Shown: piece by piece, positions 43,768 through 53,088 of the stretch
Position numbering within the stretch: position 1 is the first letter of the stretch
Layout: every line of letters starts with the position of its first letter
NCBI RefSeq assembly: GCF_003010965.1
Contig: NZ_PGGM01000003.1
Coordinates: forward strand, 248,001-312,000
Length of the DNA: 64,000 nucleotides
Direction: 5' to 3'
Source of the DNA: Phyllobacterium sophorae
GTDB lineage: Bacteria > Pseudomonadota > Alphaproteobacteria > Rhizobiales > Rhizobiaceae
Program-made: the position numbers and the translations under genes
The notes under the pieces: generated by a model
The model's database searches: none
What the model was told of the DNA's origin: nothing
The model's input: only the letters and a program-made list of their open reading frames with translations

Positions 43768-44847
43768 TTAAGATTTGACCGCGCGCAGATGTCTTTCGAG
43801 CCAGAGGCTGTAGCGGGAAGCCGAATAGCAAAGGCTAAAATAAATCAGGCCCACAAAGATATAGCTTTCGTCATAGAAACCGAGCCAGACCGGATCGTTC
43901 GCTGCGTTTTTTGCAGCGTTCAGCAGGTCAAAGATGCCGATGACCGCAACGAGAGTCGAATTGAGCAATATACCGATGGCGAGATTGACCAGAGCTGGAA
44001 TGACCGCGCGAAGCGCTTGCGGCAATACGATCAGCCGGACAATGTGCCAATAGCCGAATCCTAACGCGGAGGCAGCTTCGGCCTGGCCGTGCGGCACCGA
44101 CTGCAATCCCGCCCGTATAACTTCCGCCAAATACGCCGCAACGAATAGAGTAAGTCCGATCTGTGCACGTACCAGAGCATCCGGCGAAAATCCTGCAGGC
44201 AGCATCATCGGTACCAACAACATAGCGACGTAGAGAATGGCGATCATCGGTACGCCGCGGACCGTCTCGATAAACAGGATGGACAATGTTCGCAGACCGC
44301 CCATTTTGGAGCGTCTGGCCAACGCCAGAAGAATTGCGATCGGAAAAGCGCAGGCGAAGCCCACGACTGATATCAGCAATGTCAGCGCCAATCCGCCCCA
44401 GCGGCTAGTGGGCACCTTTGGCCCGACAAGTGTTCCTGCCATCAGCATCCACATGAGGATGACTACTCCTATCCATAGATAGACGAGATGTCTGGTCCAG
44501 AACTTCGGCGTCCCGGTTATCACCAATAACGAAGCAAGAAGCCCAATTACCAATGTAGGACGCCAATCCAGTTCGGGTGGATATAGGGCAAAAAGGATAA
44601 ATCGAAGTTTCGCACCGATGAATGCCCAGCAAGCGCCTGTGTTCGAGGCGCAGTCCTTGGCGCTACCCGTCCAAGTGGCGTCAAGGAAGAGCCAACGTAA
44701 GAGAGATGGGACAGTCCAGAACAGCAAGGCAACTACGAACACGGTGATCAACGTGTTGAGGGGCGTGCCGAACAGACCATAAAGCCATTTCTGCCAAATT
44801 TGCCGCCATTTCATTTTCCTGGCGAGAGGATCAACCGCTGAATTCAT
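43768..44847 (-). CDS. polar-amino-acid ABC transporter permease, AapM type
   Basis: 359 aa. Like AapM it has an extended N-terminal half with extra helices before the standard HisMQ-type core, which contains FIETVRGVPMIAILY and EAASALGFGYWHIVRLIVLP. It is the last gene of the operon binding protein, AapQ-type, AapM-type; the start overlaps the previous stop by 4 bases. The ATPase gene (aapP) that normally follows is missing, and a hairpin follows instead. It should import a polar amino acid or an S-substituted cysteine derivative, the latter inferred from the neighbouring salvage genes. Confidence 0.92.
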   Translation of the reverse strand: MNSAVDPLARKMKWRQIWQKWLYGLFGTPLNTLITVFVVALLFWTVPSLLRWLFLDATWTGSAKDCASNTGACWAFIGAKLRFILFALYPPELDWRPTLVIGLLASLLVITGTPKFWTRHLVYLWIGVVILMWMLMAGTLVGPKVPTSRWGGLALTLLISVVGFACAFPIAILLALARRSKMGGLRTLSILFIETVRGVPMIAILYVAMLLVPMMLPAGFSPDALVRAQIGLTLFVAAYLAEVIRAGLQSVPHGQAEAASALGFGYWHIVRLIVLPQALRAVIPALVNLAIGILLNSTLVAVIGIFDLLNAAKNAANDPVWLGFYDESYIFVGLIYFSLCYSASRYSLWLERHLRAVKS

Positions 44848-46049
44848 CGTGGGAGAAATCCCCGGCTTTCGATGCGCTGGTTATAACGATTCATGATTGC
44901 TGACACCGCAAGATTAAGCGTGAGATAGGACACCACGATAATCGCAAGTGCCTCGAGGACCTGACCGCTCTGGTTGGCAGTGGTGTTGAGTACGCTGACA
45001 AGATCGGGAAAACCGATGGCGACGGCGAGGCTGGAATTCTTTGTGAGGTCGAGATAACTCGATGTCATCAATGGGATGATGACCCTCAGCGCTTGCGGCA
45101 AGATCACCAGCCGCATGATCTTCCCCGGCTGCAACCCGAGCGAACGCGCAGCCTCCCACTGCCCTGCGGGTACCGACTGGATCCCGCTCCGGACAATTTC
45201 AGCTATCGTCGCGGACGAATTTACCACCAGTCCGATCAGCAGCGCGGCAAATTCGGGGGTGAGATTAAGACCACCGGTTATGTTGAAACCACGAAGTGCC
45301 GGAACGTCGATGTTCGCCTGCGCTCCTCCGAAGAGGAACGCCACGACGAAACCCAGTAACGCAAGAAACACAACACCCCAAGGTCCGATGCGTTCTATTG
45401 GCTTCCCTGTCCGGTAGCGTGCAAGAGAAAGGGCCGCCGCAAAAACGATTAAGATCGACAGCACGACAGCCGATATCGAAAGGCCCTCTACTCGCAGACT
45501 CGGAACCGAGATACCGCGGTTGCTTAAAAAGATCACGCCAAACGGGTTGAACGCCTGGCGCGGTGCGGGGAACGCATGTGTGACGGCACTCCAGAAAAAC
45601 AACTGCAGCAAAAGCGGTGTGTTTCGCACGACTTCGACATACCAGCGGACCAGGCCTGCCAGGAGAAAATTGCCGGAAAGCCGCGCTATCCCAAGAGAGA
45701 CGCCGACTACCGTAGCCAGAACACATCCGGAGAGAGCTATTGCGATAGTATTCAATAGTCCCGCTAGCGCGGCTCGCCCGAAAGTGTCGCTCGGCGCATA
45801 GGCGATCAAGCTTTCTCCAATCGCAAAATTGGCGCTTTGATGCAGGAAGCCGAAACCCGGTGTGATACCCAACCGGTGCATGGTCTGGACCGTGTTCGAT
45901 CCCATCGCCCAGAATATCGCCAGCAGCCCGATAAGGACCGCAAACTGGGTCACCGGATAATGGCCCCACCAACTCATAAACGCGTTGAAAATGCCGGAGC
46001 CTTTCGGACCCGGCATTGATTGCTTCAGTGTCGTTGAATCCGCAGACAT
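44844..46049 (-). CDS. polar-amino-acid ABC transporter permease, AapQ type
   Basis: 401 aa from ATG 46049; the frame extends about 180 bases further into the binding-protein gene without a plausible start. The long N-terminal region with helices (FAVLIGLLAIFWAMGSNTVQ) and the core with VRNTPLLLQLFFW and EAARSLGLQPGKIMRLVILP match AapQ. It lies 19 bases after the binding-protein gene and is co-translated with the AapM-type gene. Aap transporters have broad amino-acid specificity; the specificity here is not known. Confidence 0.9.
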   Translation of the reverse strand: MSADSTTLKQSMPGPKGSGIFNAFMSWWGHYPVTQFAVLIGLLAIFWAMGSNTVQTMHRLGITPGFGFLHQSANFAIGESLIAYAPSDTFGRAALAGLLNTIAIALSGCVLATVVGVSLGIARLSGNFLLAGLVRWYVEVVRNTPLLLQLFFWSAVTHAFPAPRQAFNPFGVIFLSNRGISVPSLRVEGLSISAVVLSILIVFAAALSLARYRTGKPIERIGPWGVVFLALLGFVVAFLFGGAQANIDVPALRGFNITGGLNLTPEFAALLIGLVVNSSATIAEIVRSGIQSVPAGQWEAARSLGLQPGKIMRLVILPQALRVIIPLMTSSYLDLTKNSSLAVAIGFPDLVSVLNTTANQSGQVLEALAIIVVSYLTLNLAVSAIMNRYNQRIESRGFLPR

Positions 46050-46068
46050 TCTACTGCGAGCATCCGTC

Positions 46069-47112
46069 TCAGCGGAACGGCGGCGAATAAAGCAATCCGC
46101 CCTGCGTCCAGGGCTGGTTATAGCCGCGCTCAAAGCCGACAGGCGATCCCTTGCCGATGGTGCGATCAAAAATCTCGCCGTAATTGCCGAGGGTCTTGAC
46201 GATATTATAGGCGAACTTGGGATCAAGGCCGATGGCTTCTCCGAGCGAAGGATCTGTGCCCAGGAAGCGGCTGATCGCGGGATCTTCGCTGTTCAGGAAT
46301 GTGTCGACATTGTCCTTGGTAATGCCGAACTCTTCGGCCTGGATGGTCGCATAGACAGTCCAGTTGACAATCTCCAGCCAGCGGTCGTCGCCGGCGGCGA
46401 TTGCCGGAGCCAGCGGTTCTTTCGACAGGCGTTCCGGGAGGAGGACATAGTCATCCGGTTTTGCCAGCAGCGTGCGTCTCAAAGCGAGGTCGGAAGCATC
46501 CTGCGTCAACGCATCCACCCGGCCAGACTCAAGTGCCTTCAAGAATTCATTGCTGTCCTCGATCGTCACCGGGGTGAATTTATGTCCAGTCTTGCGGAAG
46601 AAGTCAGCGATATTCAGTTCACCCGTCGTTCCACTTTGCACACCGATCGTCGCGCCGTCGAGTTCGCTGCCTTTGGTAACGCCGAGCGACTTGTTCACCA
46701 GTAACCCCTGCCCGTCATAGAAGATCGTCGGACCAAAATGGAAGCCGAGTTTGAAGGCGCGGGTGACCGTCTGAGTAACCCCGGAAAGCAAGATATCGAA
46801 CTCACCCGACTGAAGTGCGGGCAGACGCTGTTGCGGCGACGACGATGTGAATTCAACCTTGTCGGGATCATTGAAGACAGTGATTGCCAGAGCCCTGCCG
46901 AACTCGACAAAGAACCCCTGCCACTTGCCGTTGCTGTCGGGCGCAAAAAATCCGGGCGACGTGCCCACACCGACCTTGATTGTGCCACGCTCCTTGATCT
47001 TGTCGAGCGTTGGCCCCGCCTGAACACCGTTGGCAAATAACGTTGCGATGGCCACCAGGCCTGCCGCTGCTGTTGCTCGCCATACCCTGTGGCGTCCGTT
47101 TTCTGTTCGCAT
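46069..47112 (-). CDS. polar-amino-acid ABC transporter substrate-binding protein, AapJ type
   Basis: 347 aa from ATG 47112, shortly after GGAGAG. A Sec signal peptide ends near VQAG at about residue 33. The chain fits family-3 amino-acid binding proteins of the AapJ size class: IKERGTIKVGVGTSPGFFAP, a GATIGVQSGTTGELNIADFF hinge region, and the C-terminal NYGEIFDRTIGKGSPVG motif. It is the first gene of its operon. The AT-rich region 47260-47340 probably carries the promoter. Its ligand may be an S-modified or acetylated amino acid given the salvage genes immediately upstream. Confidence 0.91.
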   Translation of the reverse strand: MRTENGRHRVWRATAAAGLVAIATLFANGVQAGPTLDKIKERGTIKVGVGTSPGFFAPDSNGKWQGFFVEFGRALAITVFNDPDKVEFTSSSPQQRLPALQSGEFDILLSGVTQTVTRAFKLGFHFGPTIFYDGQGLLVNKSLGVTKGSELDGATIGVQSGTTGELNIADFFRKTGHKFTPVTIEDSNEFLKALESGRVDALTQDASDLALRRTLLAKPDDYVLLPERLSKEPLAPAIAAGDDRWLEIVNWTVYATIQAEEFGITKDNVDTFLNSEDPAISRFLGTDPSLGEAIGLDPKFAYNIVKTLGNYGEIFDRTIGKGSPVGFERGYNQPWTQGGLLYSPPFR

Positions 47113-47367
47113 TATCCATCTCTCCAGTTGGCAATTTTTTGACGGGTCAGACAAGTTTGGATCGTGCGATCCCCCGCGGTGCCCCGATCGATAGAGTAAT
47201 GAAGTCACTGCCGGACAGGAGACATGGTTTTGCGATTGCAGCGTGCGACTTGCATTAACTTGCTCGCAAAATACGATAAAATCGATTTAATTTTTCACTT
47301 TAAAAAATACGTATAACTTTTATTTTTATCTGAACAAATGCCGTCCAAGAGTACTTGCTCTGAATTC
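47113..47367. promoter_or_regulatory. AT-rich promoter region of the amino-acid importer operon
   Basis: 255 non-coding bases between the GNAT gene end and the binding-protein start. Positions 47260-47340 are strikingly AT-rich, with runs such as AATTTTTCACTTT and TTTTATTTTTAT. No gene is seen. A promoter directed into the minus-strand operon is likely. Confidence 0.4.
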
Positions 47368-47910
47368 TCAAGCGGCATGCGTCTTTAATATGTCCGTTCC
47401 TTCGCTCGCCATCAGGCAGCCTTCGGTAAAGTGGCTAATGTCCTTTTCAAAAGCCAGGTGGCCATAGATTTCCGGGTCGACGTTGACGTCAAAAAGAGCG
47501 GTATAGCCGGAACGGAGGTATAGCTGGGTGGCCTCCGGCTGGCGGAATCCCGTGGTGAGATAGATGCGGGAATAGCCCTGGCGCGCCGCTTGTGCCTCCA
47601 GCTCATAGACCACTTTGCGGGCCAATCCCTGCTGGCGCAGATCGGCATGGGTCCAGATGCGCTTCAACTCCGCTGTCCGGCCGTCATAACGCTTGAACGC
47701 ACCGCCGCCGATGGTCTCGCCGTCGCGGATCAGCAGGAGAAAAGCGCCGTGCGGCGGGGCAAAATATTCGGCCGGGTAACGGCTGAGCTCATTGCGGGCC
47801 GGTTCGCCGAAATAATCGCCGTAGCGGCTTTCATATTCGTGGATCAAAGCCTCGATGAGCGGCTGGGAGCGCTCGTCGTCTGGAGTCGTGTAAACAAAGA
47901 CATCAGTCAT
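47368..47910 (-). CDS. GNAT N-acetyltransferase, candidate S-modified-cysteine acetylase
   Basis: 180 aa. The acetyl-CoA fold is clear: LLLIRDGETIGGGAFKRYD, then ELKRIWTHADLRQQGLARKV (motif A) and the C-terminal TQLYLRSGYTALFDVNV. It is the last gene of an operon with an M20 hydrolase and two luciferase-like monooxygenases. The same set occurs in the Bacillus ytm/ytn module, where the GNAT proteins SnaA/SnaB acetylate S-methyl- or S-succinyl-cysteine. By that analogy it would N-acetylate an imported S-substituted cysteine in the cytoplasm. Activity is inferred from context. Confidence 0.85.
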   Translation of the reverse strand: MTDVFVYTTPDDERSQPLIEALIHEYESRYGDYFGEPARNELSRYPAEYFAPPHGAFLLLIRDGETIGGGAFKRYDGRTAELKRIWTHADLRQQGLARKVVYELEAQAARQGYSRIYLTTGFRQPEATQLYLRSGYTALFDVNVDPEIYGHLAFEKDISHFTEGCLMASEGTDILKTHAA

Positions 47911-47934
47911 GATTGCCTCGTGCCGTTTAGAAAT

Positions 47935-49116
47935 TCAGGATGGATTATTGGAGAGGTATTGCTCGGCCAGTTTGACCCAGTAGCGGGACGCCGGGCCGAT
48001 GATCTCGTCGTTGAAGTTATAAAGCGGACTATGCAGAGGCGCGCTGTCGCCATTGCCGATGAAGAGGTAGCTGCCGGGAATTTCCTGCAGCATGAAGGCG
48101 AAATCCTCGCTGGCGGAAATCGGTCGGAACTCGTTCTCGACCCGTGAGGCACCGAAGTGGTCAAGCGCCACCTGCCGCGCAAATTCGGTCTCGTCCGGGT
48201 GATTGACGAGGACAGGATAGCCGCTCGGGTAGTCGATCTCGGCGGTTGCTCCGTAGCTTTCTGCCTGCGCCGTGGCCAGTGCCTTGATGCGGGCCCTGAT
48301 CTTTTCGCGCACTTCCGAGCGAAAGGTGCGGACCGTCAGTTCGAGTTCGACTCTGTCGGGAATGACGTTCGGCGCGATGCCCGCATGAATGGTGCCAACT
48401 GTGATGACGGCCGCATCCAGCGGATCGATGTTGCGCGCGACGATGCTCTGCAGCGCCATGATCAGCGAGGCGCTGGCGACGACAGGATCAACTGTTTCCT
48501 GTGGCCGTGCTCCATGACCGCCCTTGCCGACAATGCGTATGGTGACCTTATCAACGGAGGCCATGGCGGGACCGGTGATGAAGCCGAACTGCCCCGCCGG
48601 CACGCCTGGCCAATTGTGCAGGCCGAACACCGCGTCACAGGGAAAGCGCTTGAACAGCCCATCCCTGATCATGCTGCGTGCGCCAGCGCCGCCCTCTTCC
48701 GCCGGCTGGAAAATCAGATTGAGCGTCCCGGAGAAATCGCGGGTTTCGGCGAGATAGCGCGCACTGGTTAGAAGGATAGACGTGTGGCCGTCATGCCCGC
48801 AGGCATGCATTTTTCCCGCATTGCCGCTGGCATAGGAAAGACCTGTCGCCTCGGCAATGGGCAGGGCATCCATATCGGCGCGAATGCCAAGGCGTCTGGT
48901 GCCGTTGCCGCTTTGCAGCGTTCCGACGACGCCGGTGCCACCAACGCCCCTGGTAACCTGATAGCCCCAGGCGCTCAGTCTGTCGGCAACGAGTTCGCTG
49001 GTCCGGTGTTCGTTATAGGCGAGTTCCGGATGGCGATGCAGGTCGCGGCGAAGCGCGACCGCCTCATCGAGATAGTCGCCGATCTTCGCTTCCGCGTCGT
49101 CCGCTTGTCGTCCCAT
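47935..49116 (-). CDS. M20 family amidohydrolase (HipO/SndA-like deacetylase)
   Basis: 393 aa metallo-amidohydrolase of the M20D group. Metal ligands are in HACGHDGH (residues 104-111), the PAEEGG motif gives Glu140-Glu141, and GLHNWP, GKGGHGARP (dimerisation domain) and SASEDFAF complete the pattern. Such enzymes remove acyl groups from N-acyl amino acids. Its start overlaps the stop of the monooxygenase gene (TGATG), and the GNAT gene follows after 24 bases. In the Bacillus pathway the equivalent enzyme deacetylates N-acetylcysteine after oxidation, so the same role is proposed here. Confidence 0.92.
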   Translation of the reverse strand: MGRQADDAEAKIGDYLDEAVALRRDLHRHPELAYNEHRTSELVADRLSAWGYQVTRGVGGTGVVGTLQSGNGTRRLGIRADMDALPIAEATGLSYASGNAGKMHACGHDGHTSILLTSARYLAETRDFSGTLNLIFQPAEEGGAGARSMIRDGLFKRFPCDAVFGLHNWPGVPAGQFGFITGPAMASVDKVTIRIVGKGGHGARPQETVDPVVASASLIMALQSIVARNIDPLDAAVITVGTIHAGIAPNVIPDRVELELTVRTFRSEVREKIRARIKALATAQAESYGATAEIDYPSGYPVLVNHPDETEFARQVALDHFGASRVENEFRPISASEDFAFMLQEIPGSYLFIGNGDSAPLHSPLYNFNDEIIGPASRYWVKLAEQYLSNNPS

Positions 49117-50474
49117 CAGGCTGCATTCTCCTTGACGGCAGCACGTTCCGGTGCTGCTTCCGGTTGTCTCGCATAGCGGCTTTCGCGGAACGGGAGACCA
49201 AGGTTTTCCCGTAAGGTGGTGCCCGGCAAAACGGAACGGTGATGACCTCGCTCCTCAAGGATGGGCAGGACGAACTGGGTGAAATCATCGAGCCCGGCCG
49301 CCAGAATCTGAAAACCGAGAATGAAACCGTCAGCAGCTTCGGTCTCGATCCAGCGGATCAGCTCATCGGCGATCTTTTCCGGCGTGCCGGTGAACGCATT
49401 GCGCGGTGTTGTCACTTCCAGCGCGACCTCACGCAGGGTCTGGTTTTTCGCCTTGGCGTTGCGCTTGATGCGATCCGTCGTCGAGCGGAAATTATTCTTG
49501 CCAATATCACCTAGCTCGGGAAATGGAGCGTCGAGCGGGTAGGCGCTGAAATCGTGGTGATCGAAGAAGCGGCCGAGATAGGCCAGCGCCTCGTCGACCG
49601 TGACAAGATCGCGGATCTCGCGATATTTCGCTTCGGCTTCCTCTTCCGTGGAGCCGACGATGGGCGCGATGCCCGGGAAGATCAGCACGTCGCCGGGCTT
49701 GCGCCCATGCGCCACGGCACTCTCCTTGACGCGGCGGTAGAAGGTCTGTGCTTCCTCGATCGGCACATGATTGGTAAAGACGCCATCGGCGTGCTTGCCG
49801 GCAAGATCGATGCCGTCATCGGACGAGCCGGCCTGGAAAACCACGGGCTGGCCCTGCGGCGAGCGGCCAATATTGAGCGGGCCCTCCGAGGTGAAGAACC
49901 GGCCGTGATGGTTGAGCTTGTGCAGCTTGGCCTTGACGAAGAACTGACCGGTTGCGCGGTCGCGGATGAAGGCATCATCGTCCCAGGAATCCCACAGCCC
50001 CTTGACCACATCGAGGTGCTCTTCGGCGATATCGTAGCGCAGCGCGTGGTCAGGATGCTCGCGGCCGTAATTCTTGCCGGAGCCTTCCAGCGGCGAGGTG
50101 ACGGCGTTCCACCCTGCCCGCCCGTTGCTGATCTTGTCGATCGATCCGAACTGCCGGGCGACGGTGAAAGGGTCGCTGTAGGACGTCGACAATGTGCCGA
50201 CCAGACCGAGTTTCGAGGTTGTCGCGGCCAGTGCCGAAAGGATCGCGATCGGTTCGAAGCGGTTGAGAAAATGCGGAATGGATTTCTCGTTGATGTAGAG
50301 CCCGTCAGCGATGAAGGCGAAGGCAATGCCGGCGGCTTCCGCCTTTTGCGCCTGTTCCACATAGAAACGGAAGTTGACGCTTGCGTCTGGCGGTGAACTT
50401 GGATGCTTCCACGAGTTCATGTGGCTACCCGGGCCCTGCAGCATGATTCCGAACCGGACAGGTTTCTTGCTCAT
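49116..50474 (-). CDS. LLM-class flavin monooxygenase, NtaA/SnaA/DszA family (CmoJ-like)
   Basis: 452 aa luciferase-like monooxygenase. Key blocks are [20 protein letters not shown] at the start, [40 protein letters not shown] and [20 protein letters not shown]. It resembles YtnJ (CmoJ) of Bacillus, which opens S-substituted N-acetylcysteines by oxidation using FMNH2 and O2. It is co-translated with the M20 gene and follows a second luciferase-like gene by 16 bases. The ribosome site AAGGAG precedes its ATG. The exact bond attacked is not shown by sequence. Confidence 0.93.
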   Translation of the reverse strand: MSKKPVRFGIMLQGPGSHMNSWKHPSSPPDASVNFRFYVEQAQKAEAAGIAFAFIADGLYINEKSIPHFLNRFEPIAILSALAATTSKLGLVGTLSTSYSDPFTVARQFGSIDKISNGRAGWNAVTSPLEGSGKNYGREHPDHALRYDIAEEHLDVVKGLWDSWDDDAFIRDRATGQFFVKAKLHKLNHHGRFFTSEGPLNIGRSPQGQPVVFQAGSSDDGIDLAGKHADGVFTNHVPIEEAQTFYRRVKESAVAHGRKPGDVLIFPGIAPIVGSTEEEAEAKYREIRDLVTVDEALAYLGRFFDHHDFSAYPLDAPFPELGDIGKNNFRSTTDRIKRNAKAKNQTLREVALEVTTPRNAFTGTPEKIADELIRWIETEAADGFILGFQILAAGLDDFTQFVLPILEERGHHRSVLPGTTLRENLGLPFRESRYARQPEAAPERAAVKENAA

Positions 50475-50490
50475 CTGAGAATCTCCTTGG

Positions 50491-51498
50491 TCATGCGGCC
50501 GCGGCGGCGAATTGTGCCTGCGCCAGCAGTTCGATCGATGCTAGCCGCTGTGCAGCATCGTTAATCGGGGTATCGATGATGAATTCGCGGATACCGTATA
50601 GCTCATGCAGACGGCCAAGCTCGCTGGCCACTTTTTCTGCCGAACCACGGATCACGTTCGCGACCTTGTTTTCAACGTGATAGTCACGCACTCCTGCCTG
50701 ACGCACATATTCGTCGACCTGTTCCAAACTGCCGACCGTGACGCTTTGACCATTCCTCACATGGATCTTGAAATGTTGGAGATCACCCGCCAGCCGTTCC
50801 GCCTCGGCATCGGTTTCGGCAGCAACGACGCCAAGGGCCAGTAATGGTGCGCGCCCGGCAGTCTGCTCGCGGTAGGCAGCGAGTGTTTCCCTCAAGACTT
50901 CTTCATCTCCATTCAAGTGACTGGCAAACACGAAATCCCAGCCTTGCGCGGCGGCAAGTTCTGCGCTGTCGATACTCGCGCCAAGTAAGAAACGCTGTGG
51001 GGATACGGTCGGCCGCGGCGTTGCTTGTACTCCCGTAAGCGGGTGAGCGGACGGCAAGGTATTGTCGAGAAAAGCATTCAGCTGAGCCAGCTGCGCGGCG
51101 AAATCCTGCTTCTCGGGCCGGGGAAGCAATCCTTGGAGAGCGCGTGTCGAGAAGGGCAAGCCGCCGGGTGCTTTGCCCACGCCAAGATCAACCCGGTCAG
51201 AGCCAAGCGCTGCCAGAACGTTGAAATTCTCTGCCACCTTGTAGGGGCTGTAATGCTGCAGCATTACGCCGCCGGAGCCGATGCGGATTCGCGATGTATT
51301 GGCCAGCAGAAAGGCGATCAGAACTTCCGGCGATGAACTTGCGACGCGCAACGTATCGTGATGTTCGGCAACCCAGAAGCGGTGGAATCCCCACTGTTCA
51401 GCCTTTCGGGCTAAAGCAACAGTGCGTTTGAGGGCGGCGCTTGCCGTCTCTCCTTCGAATATCGGACTCTTGTCGAGCAGACTGAGCGAATAACTCAT
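50491..51498 (-). CDS. LLM-class oxidoreductase, MsnO8/YtmO (CmoO) type
   Basis: 335 aa from ATG 51498, which has GGAGG about eleven bases upstream; two further in-frame starts lie within 102 bases. It begins [20 protein letters not shown] and contains [20 protein letters not shown] and [20 protein letters not shown], the single-domain luciferase-like pattern of the MsnO8 group to which Bacillus YtmO belongs. It opens the minus-strand operon monooxygenase, monooxygenase, M20, GNAT. The divergent gene is a 2-oxoglutarate oxygenase. Flavin dependence comes from family knowledge. Confidence 0.9.
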   Translation of the reverse strand: MSYSLSLLDKSPIFEGETASAALKRTVALARKAEQWGFHRFWVAEHHDTLRVASSSPEVLIAFLLANTSRIRIGSGGVMLQHYSPYKVAENFNVLAALGSDRVDLGVGKAPGGLPFSTRALQGLLPRPEKQDFAAQLAQLNAFLDNTLPSAHPLTGVQATPRPTVSPQRFLLGASIDSAELAAAQGWDFVFASHLNGDEEVLRETLAAYREQTAGRAPLLALGVVAAETDAEAERLAGDLQHFKIHVRNGQSVTVGSLEQVDEYVRQAGVRDYHVENKVANVIRGSAEKVASELGRLHELYGIREFIIDTPINDAAQRLASIELLAQAQFAAAAA

Positions 51499-51982
51499 CT
51501 GGATAGCGGCCTCCATTGCATTAGGACGCGGTCCAGCCTCGATGCGGCGGGTGCGTCGTCTTGAGGCCGTAAGACTCCATCCAGAATCGATTTCGGTCAA
51601 AGAACAGATTGCTAAAATGACGCATCGGGTTGGAAATCCATTAACAGCGAGGTCGTTTTCGCAACTCGATAGCGAGCGGTTCTCGTCTAGTCCTAGCGAA
51701 GGACAGCTTGGCTCATTCTTCCGGACTGAATGACATTCGAGGCGTTGCAGGTGCGATTCTGAATCAGTGTTTACACATGGGCCTCATGTTTATTTTTTAT
51801 ATTTCGTTAGCGGACAAACCGCTTATTTCTATGGGCAGCTTTCCTGTAGGAATGACGTACCTCCTTATCCACGTCCCGGTTTCGTAGAGTAGCAAACGGC
51901 GTAAATCGTATGCCGCGCGGCCCGAGATTTCTTAACTTGGATGCCAAGGCCACACCAAAGATCGAACGATGGAGTTCTTAAC
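51499..51982. other. divergent promoter region, monooxygenase operon and oxygenase gene
   Basis: 484 non-coding bases. A T-rich tract at about 51787-51808 (including TTTATTTTTTATATTTCG in part) is the best promoter-like stretch. TTCTTAACTTG occurs twice, at about 51929 and 51975, the second directly at the oxygenase start. No gene or clear palindrome is seen. Confidence 0.4.
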
Positions 51983-53020
51983 TTGCCAGTCTCACCTCAA
52001 TCCTTGCCCGTTCTCGACTTGAGACGGTTCGCACCGGATCATCCGGAACGCGACATCGCTCTCACGGAGTTGCGCGGCATCGCCCGAACGGTGGGCTTCT
52101 TCTATCTGGACGGACATGGCGTTCCCCAGAATCAAATCGACGGCATCCTCAGTCTTTCACGCCGTTTTTTCTCGCTGCCGGAAGCAGCCAAGCTCGAAAT
52201 CGAGATGCGCAAGTCGTCCCATTTCCGCGGTTACAACCGCGCGGGTCTGGAATTTACCAGAGGAACGCAGGATTGGCGCGAGCAGGTCGACTTCGGCGCA
52301 GAACGGGAAAAGCCTGATATCAAGGCCGGCGACGCACCGTGGAAAAGGTTGATCGGGCCCAATCAGTTTCCGTCTGCTCTGCCCGAACTTAAACCAGCCG
52401 TCCTTGAGTGGATCAGCATTGTCACCAAGCTGGGTATTCAGGTCATTGAAATATTCTCCGAGGCGCTCGGTCAACGTCCCGATGTTTTCGAACCCATCTA
52501 TCGCGAAGGCCCAAACCAGCTCTTGAAAATCATCCGCTATCCCGGTCGCGACAAGACGGAAACCGATCAGGGAGTTGGCGCGCACAAAGACGGTGGCTTC
52601 GTGACTATCCTCTTGCAGGACGTTGTCGGAGGACTTCAGGTAGACGACGGCAACGGTGGCTGGATCAGTGCGCCACCAAAGCGCGGGACATTCGTAATCA
52701 ATGTCGGTGAACTCCTCGAATTGGCATCGAACGGTTATCTGCGCGCCAATATCCACCGCGTTGTGACACCGCCGGCAGGCGGAGATCGCCTTTCCGTTGC
52801 GTTTTTCCTTGGGGCCAACCTGGCATCAACGATTCCTGTATTGGACCTACCGGCCGAGTTTGCTGCCGAAGTCCGGGGTGTAACCCATGACCCGCTCAAC
52901 CCTCTTTTCCATGAAGTCGGTCGCAACGCCCTAAAATCGCGACTACGGTCGCACCCGGACGTAGCCGCCGCGCACCATTCCGATCTTTTGGAGCAACAGA
53001 ACGCCGCCGTTCCAGTCTGA
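51983..53020 (+). CDS. 2-oxoglutarate/Fe(II) oxygenase, isopenicillin-N-synthase-like
   Basis: 345 aa from TTG 51983, eight bases after GGAG; an ATG at 51941 would add 14 residues of poor quality. The N-terminal DIOX_N region (LPVLDLRRFAPDHPERD, GFFYLDGHGVP) is followed by the double-stranded beta-helix core. The iron ligands are His201-x-Asp203 (HKD) and His258 (NIHRV), and Arg269-x-Ser271 binds 2-oxoglutarate. It is intact and divergent from the monooxygenase operon. Bacterial members hydroxylate or cleave small molecules, including sulfonates and N- or S-alkyl compounds; the substrate here is unknown. Confidence 0.9.
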   Translation: MPVSPQSLPVLDLRRFAPDHPERDIALTELRGIARTVGFFYLDGHGVPQNQIDGILSLSRRFFSLPEAAKLEIEMRKSSHFRGYNRAGLEFTRGTQDWREQVDFGAEREKPDIKAGDAPWKRLIGPNQFPSALPELKPAVLEWISIVTKLGIQVIEIFSEALGQRPDVFEPIYREGPNQLLKIIRYPGRDKTETDQGVGAHKDGGFVTILLQDVVGGLQVDDGNGGWISAPPKRGTFVINVGELLELASNGYLRANIHRVVTPPAGGDRLSVAFFLGANLASTIPVLDLPAEFAAEVRGVTHDPLNPLFHEVGRNALKSRLRSHPDVAAAHHSDLLEQQNAAVPV

Positions 53021-53088
53021 GAAAGTTATCAGCGATCGACGCAAAGAACATTCAGACGTCCTTGAGAACATGAGCTCTAACGCCTGGC

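Noticed and set aside
49554-50396. 280-codon plus-strand frame opposite the monooxygenase
   Set aside because: Shadow of a well-conserved luciferase-like gene in GC-rich DNA.
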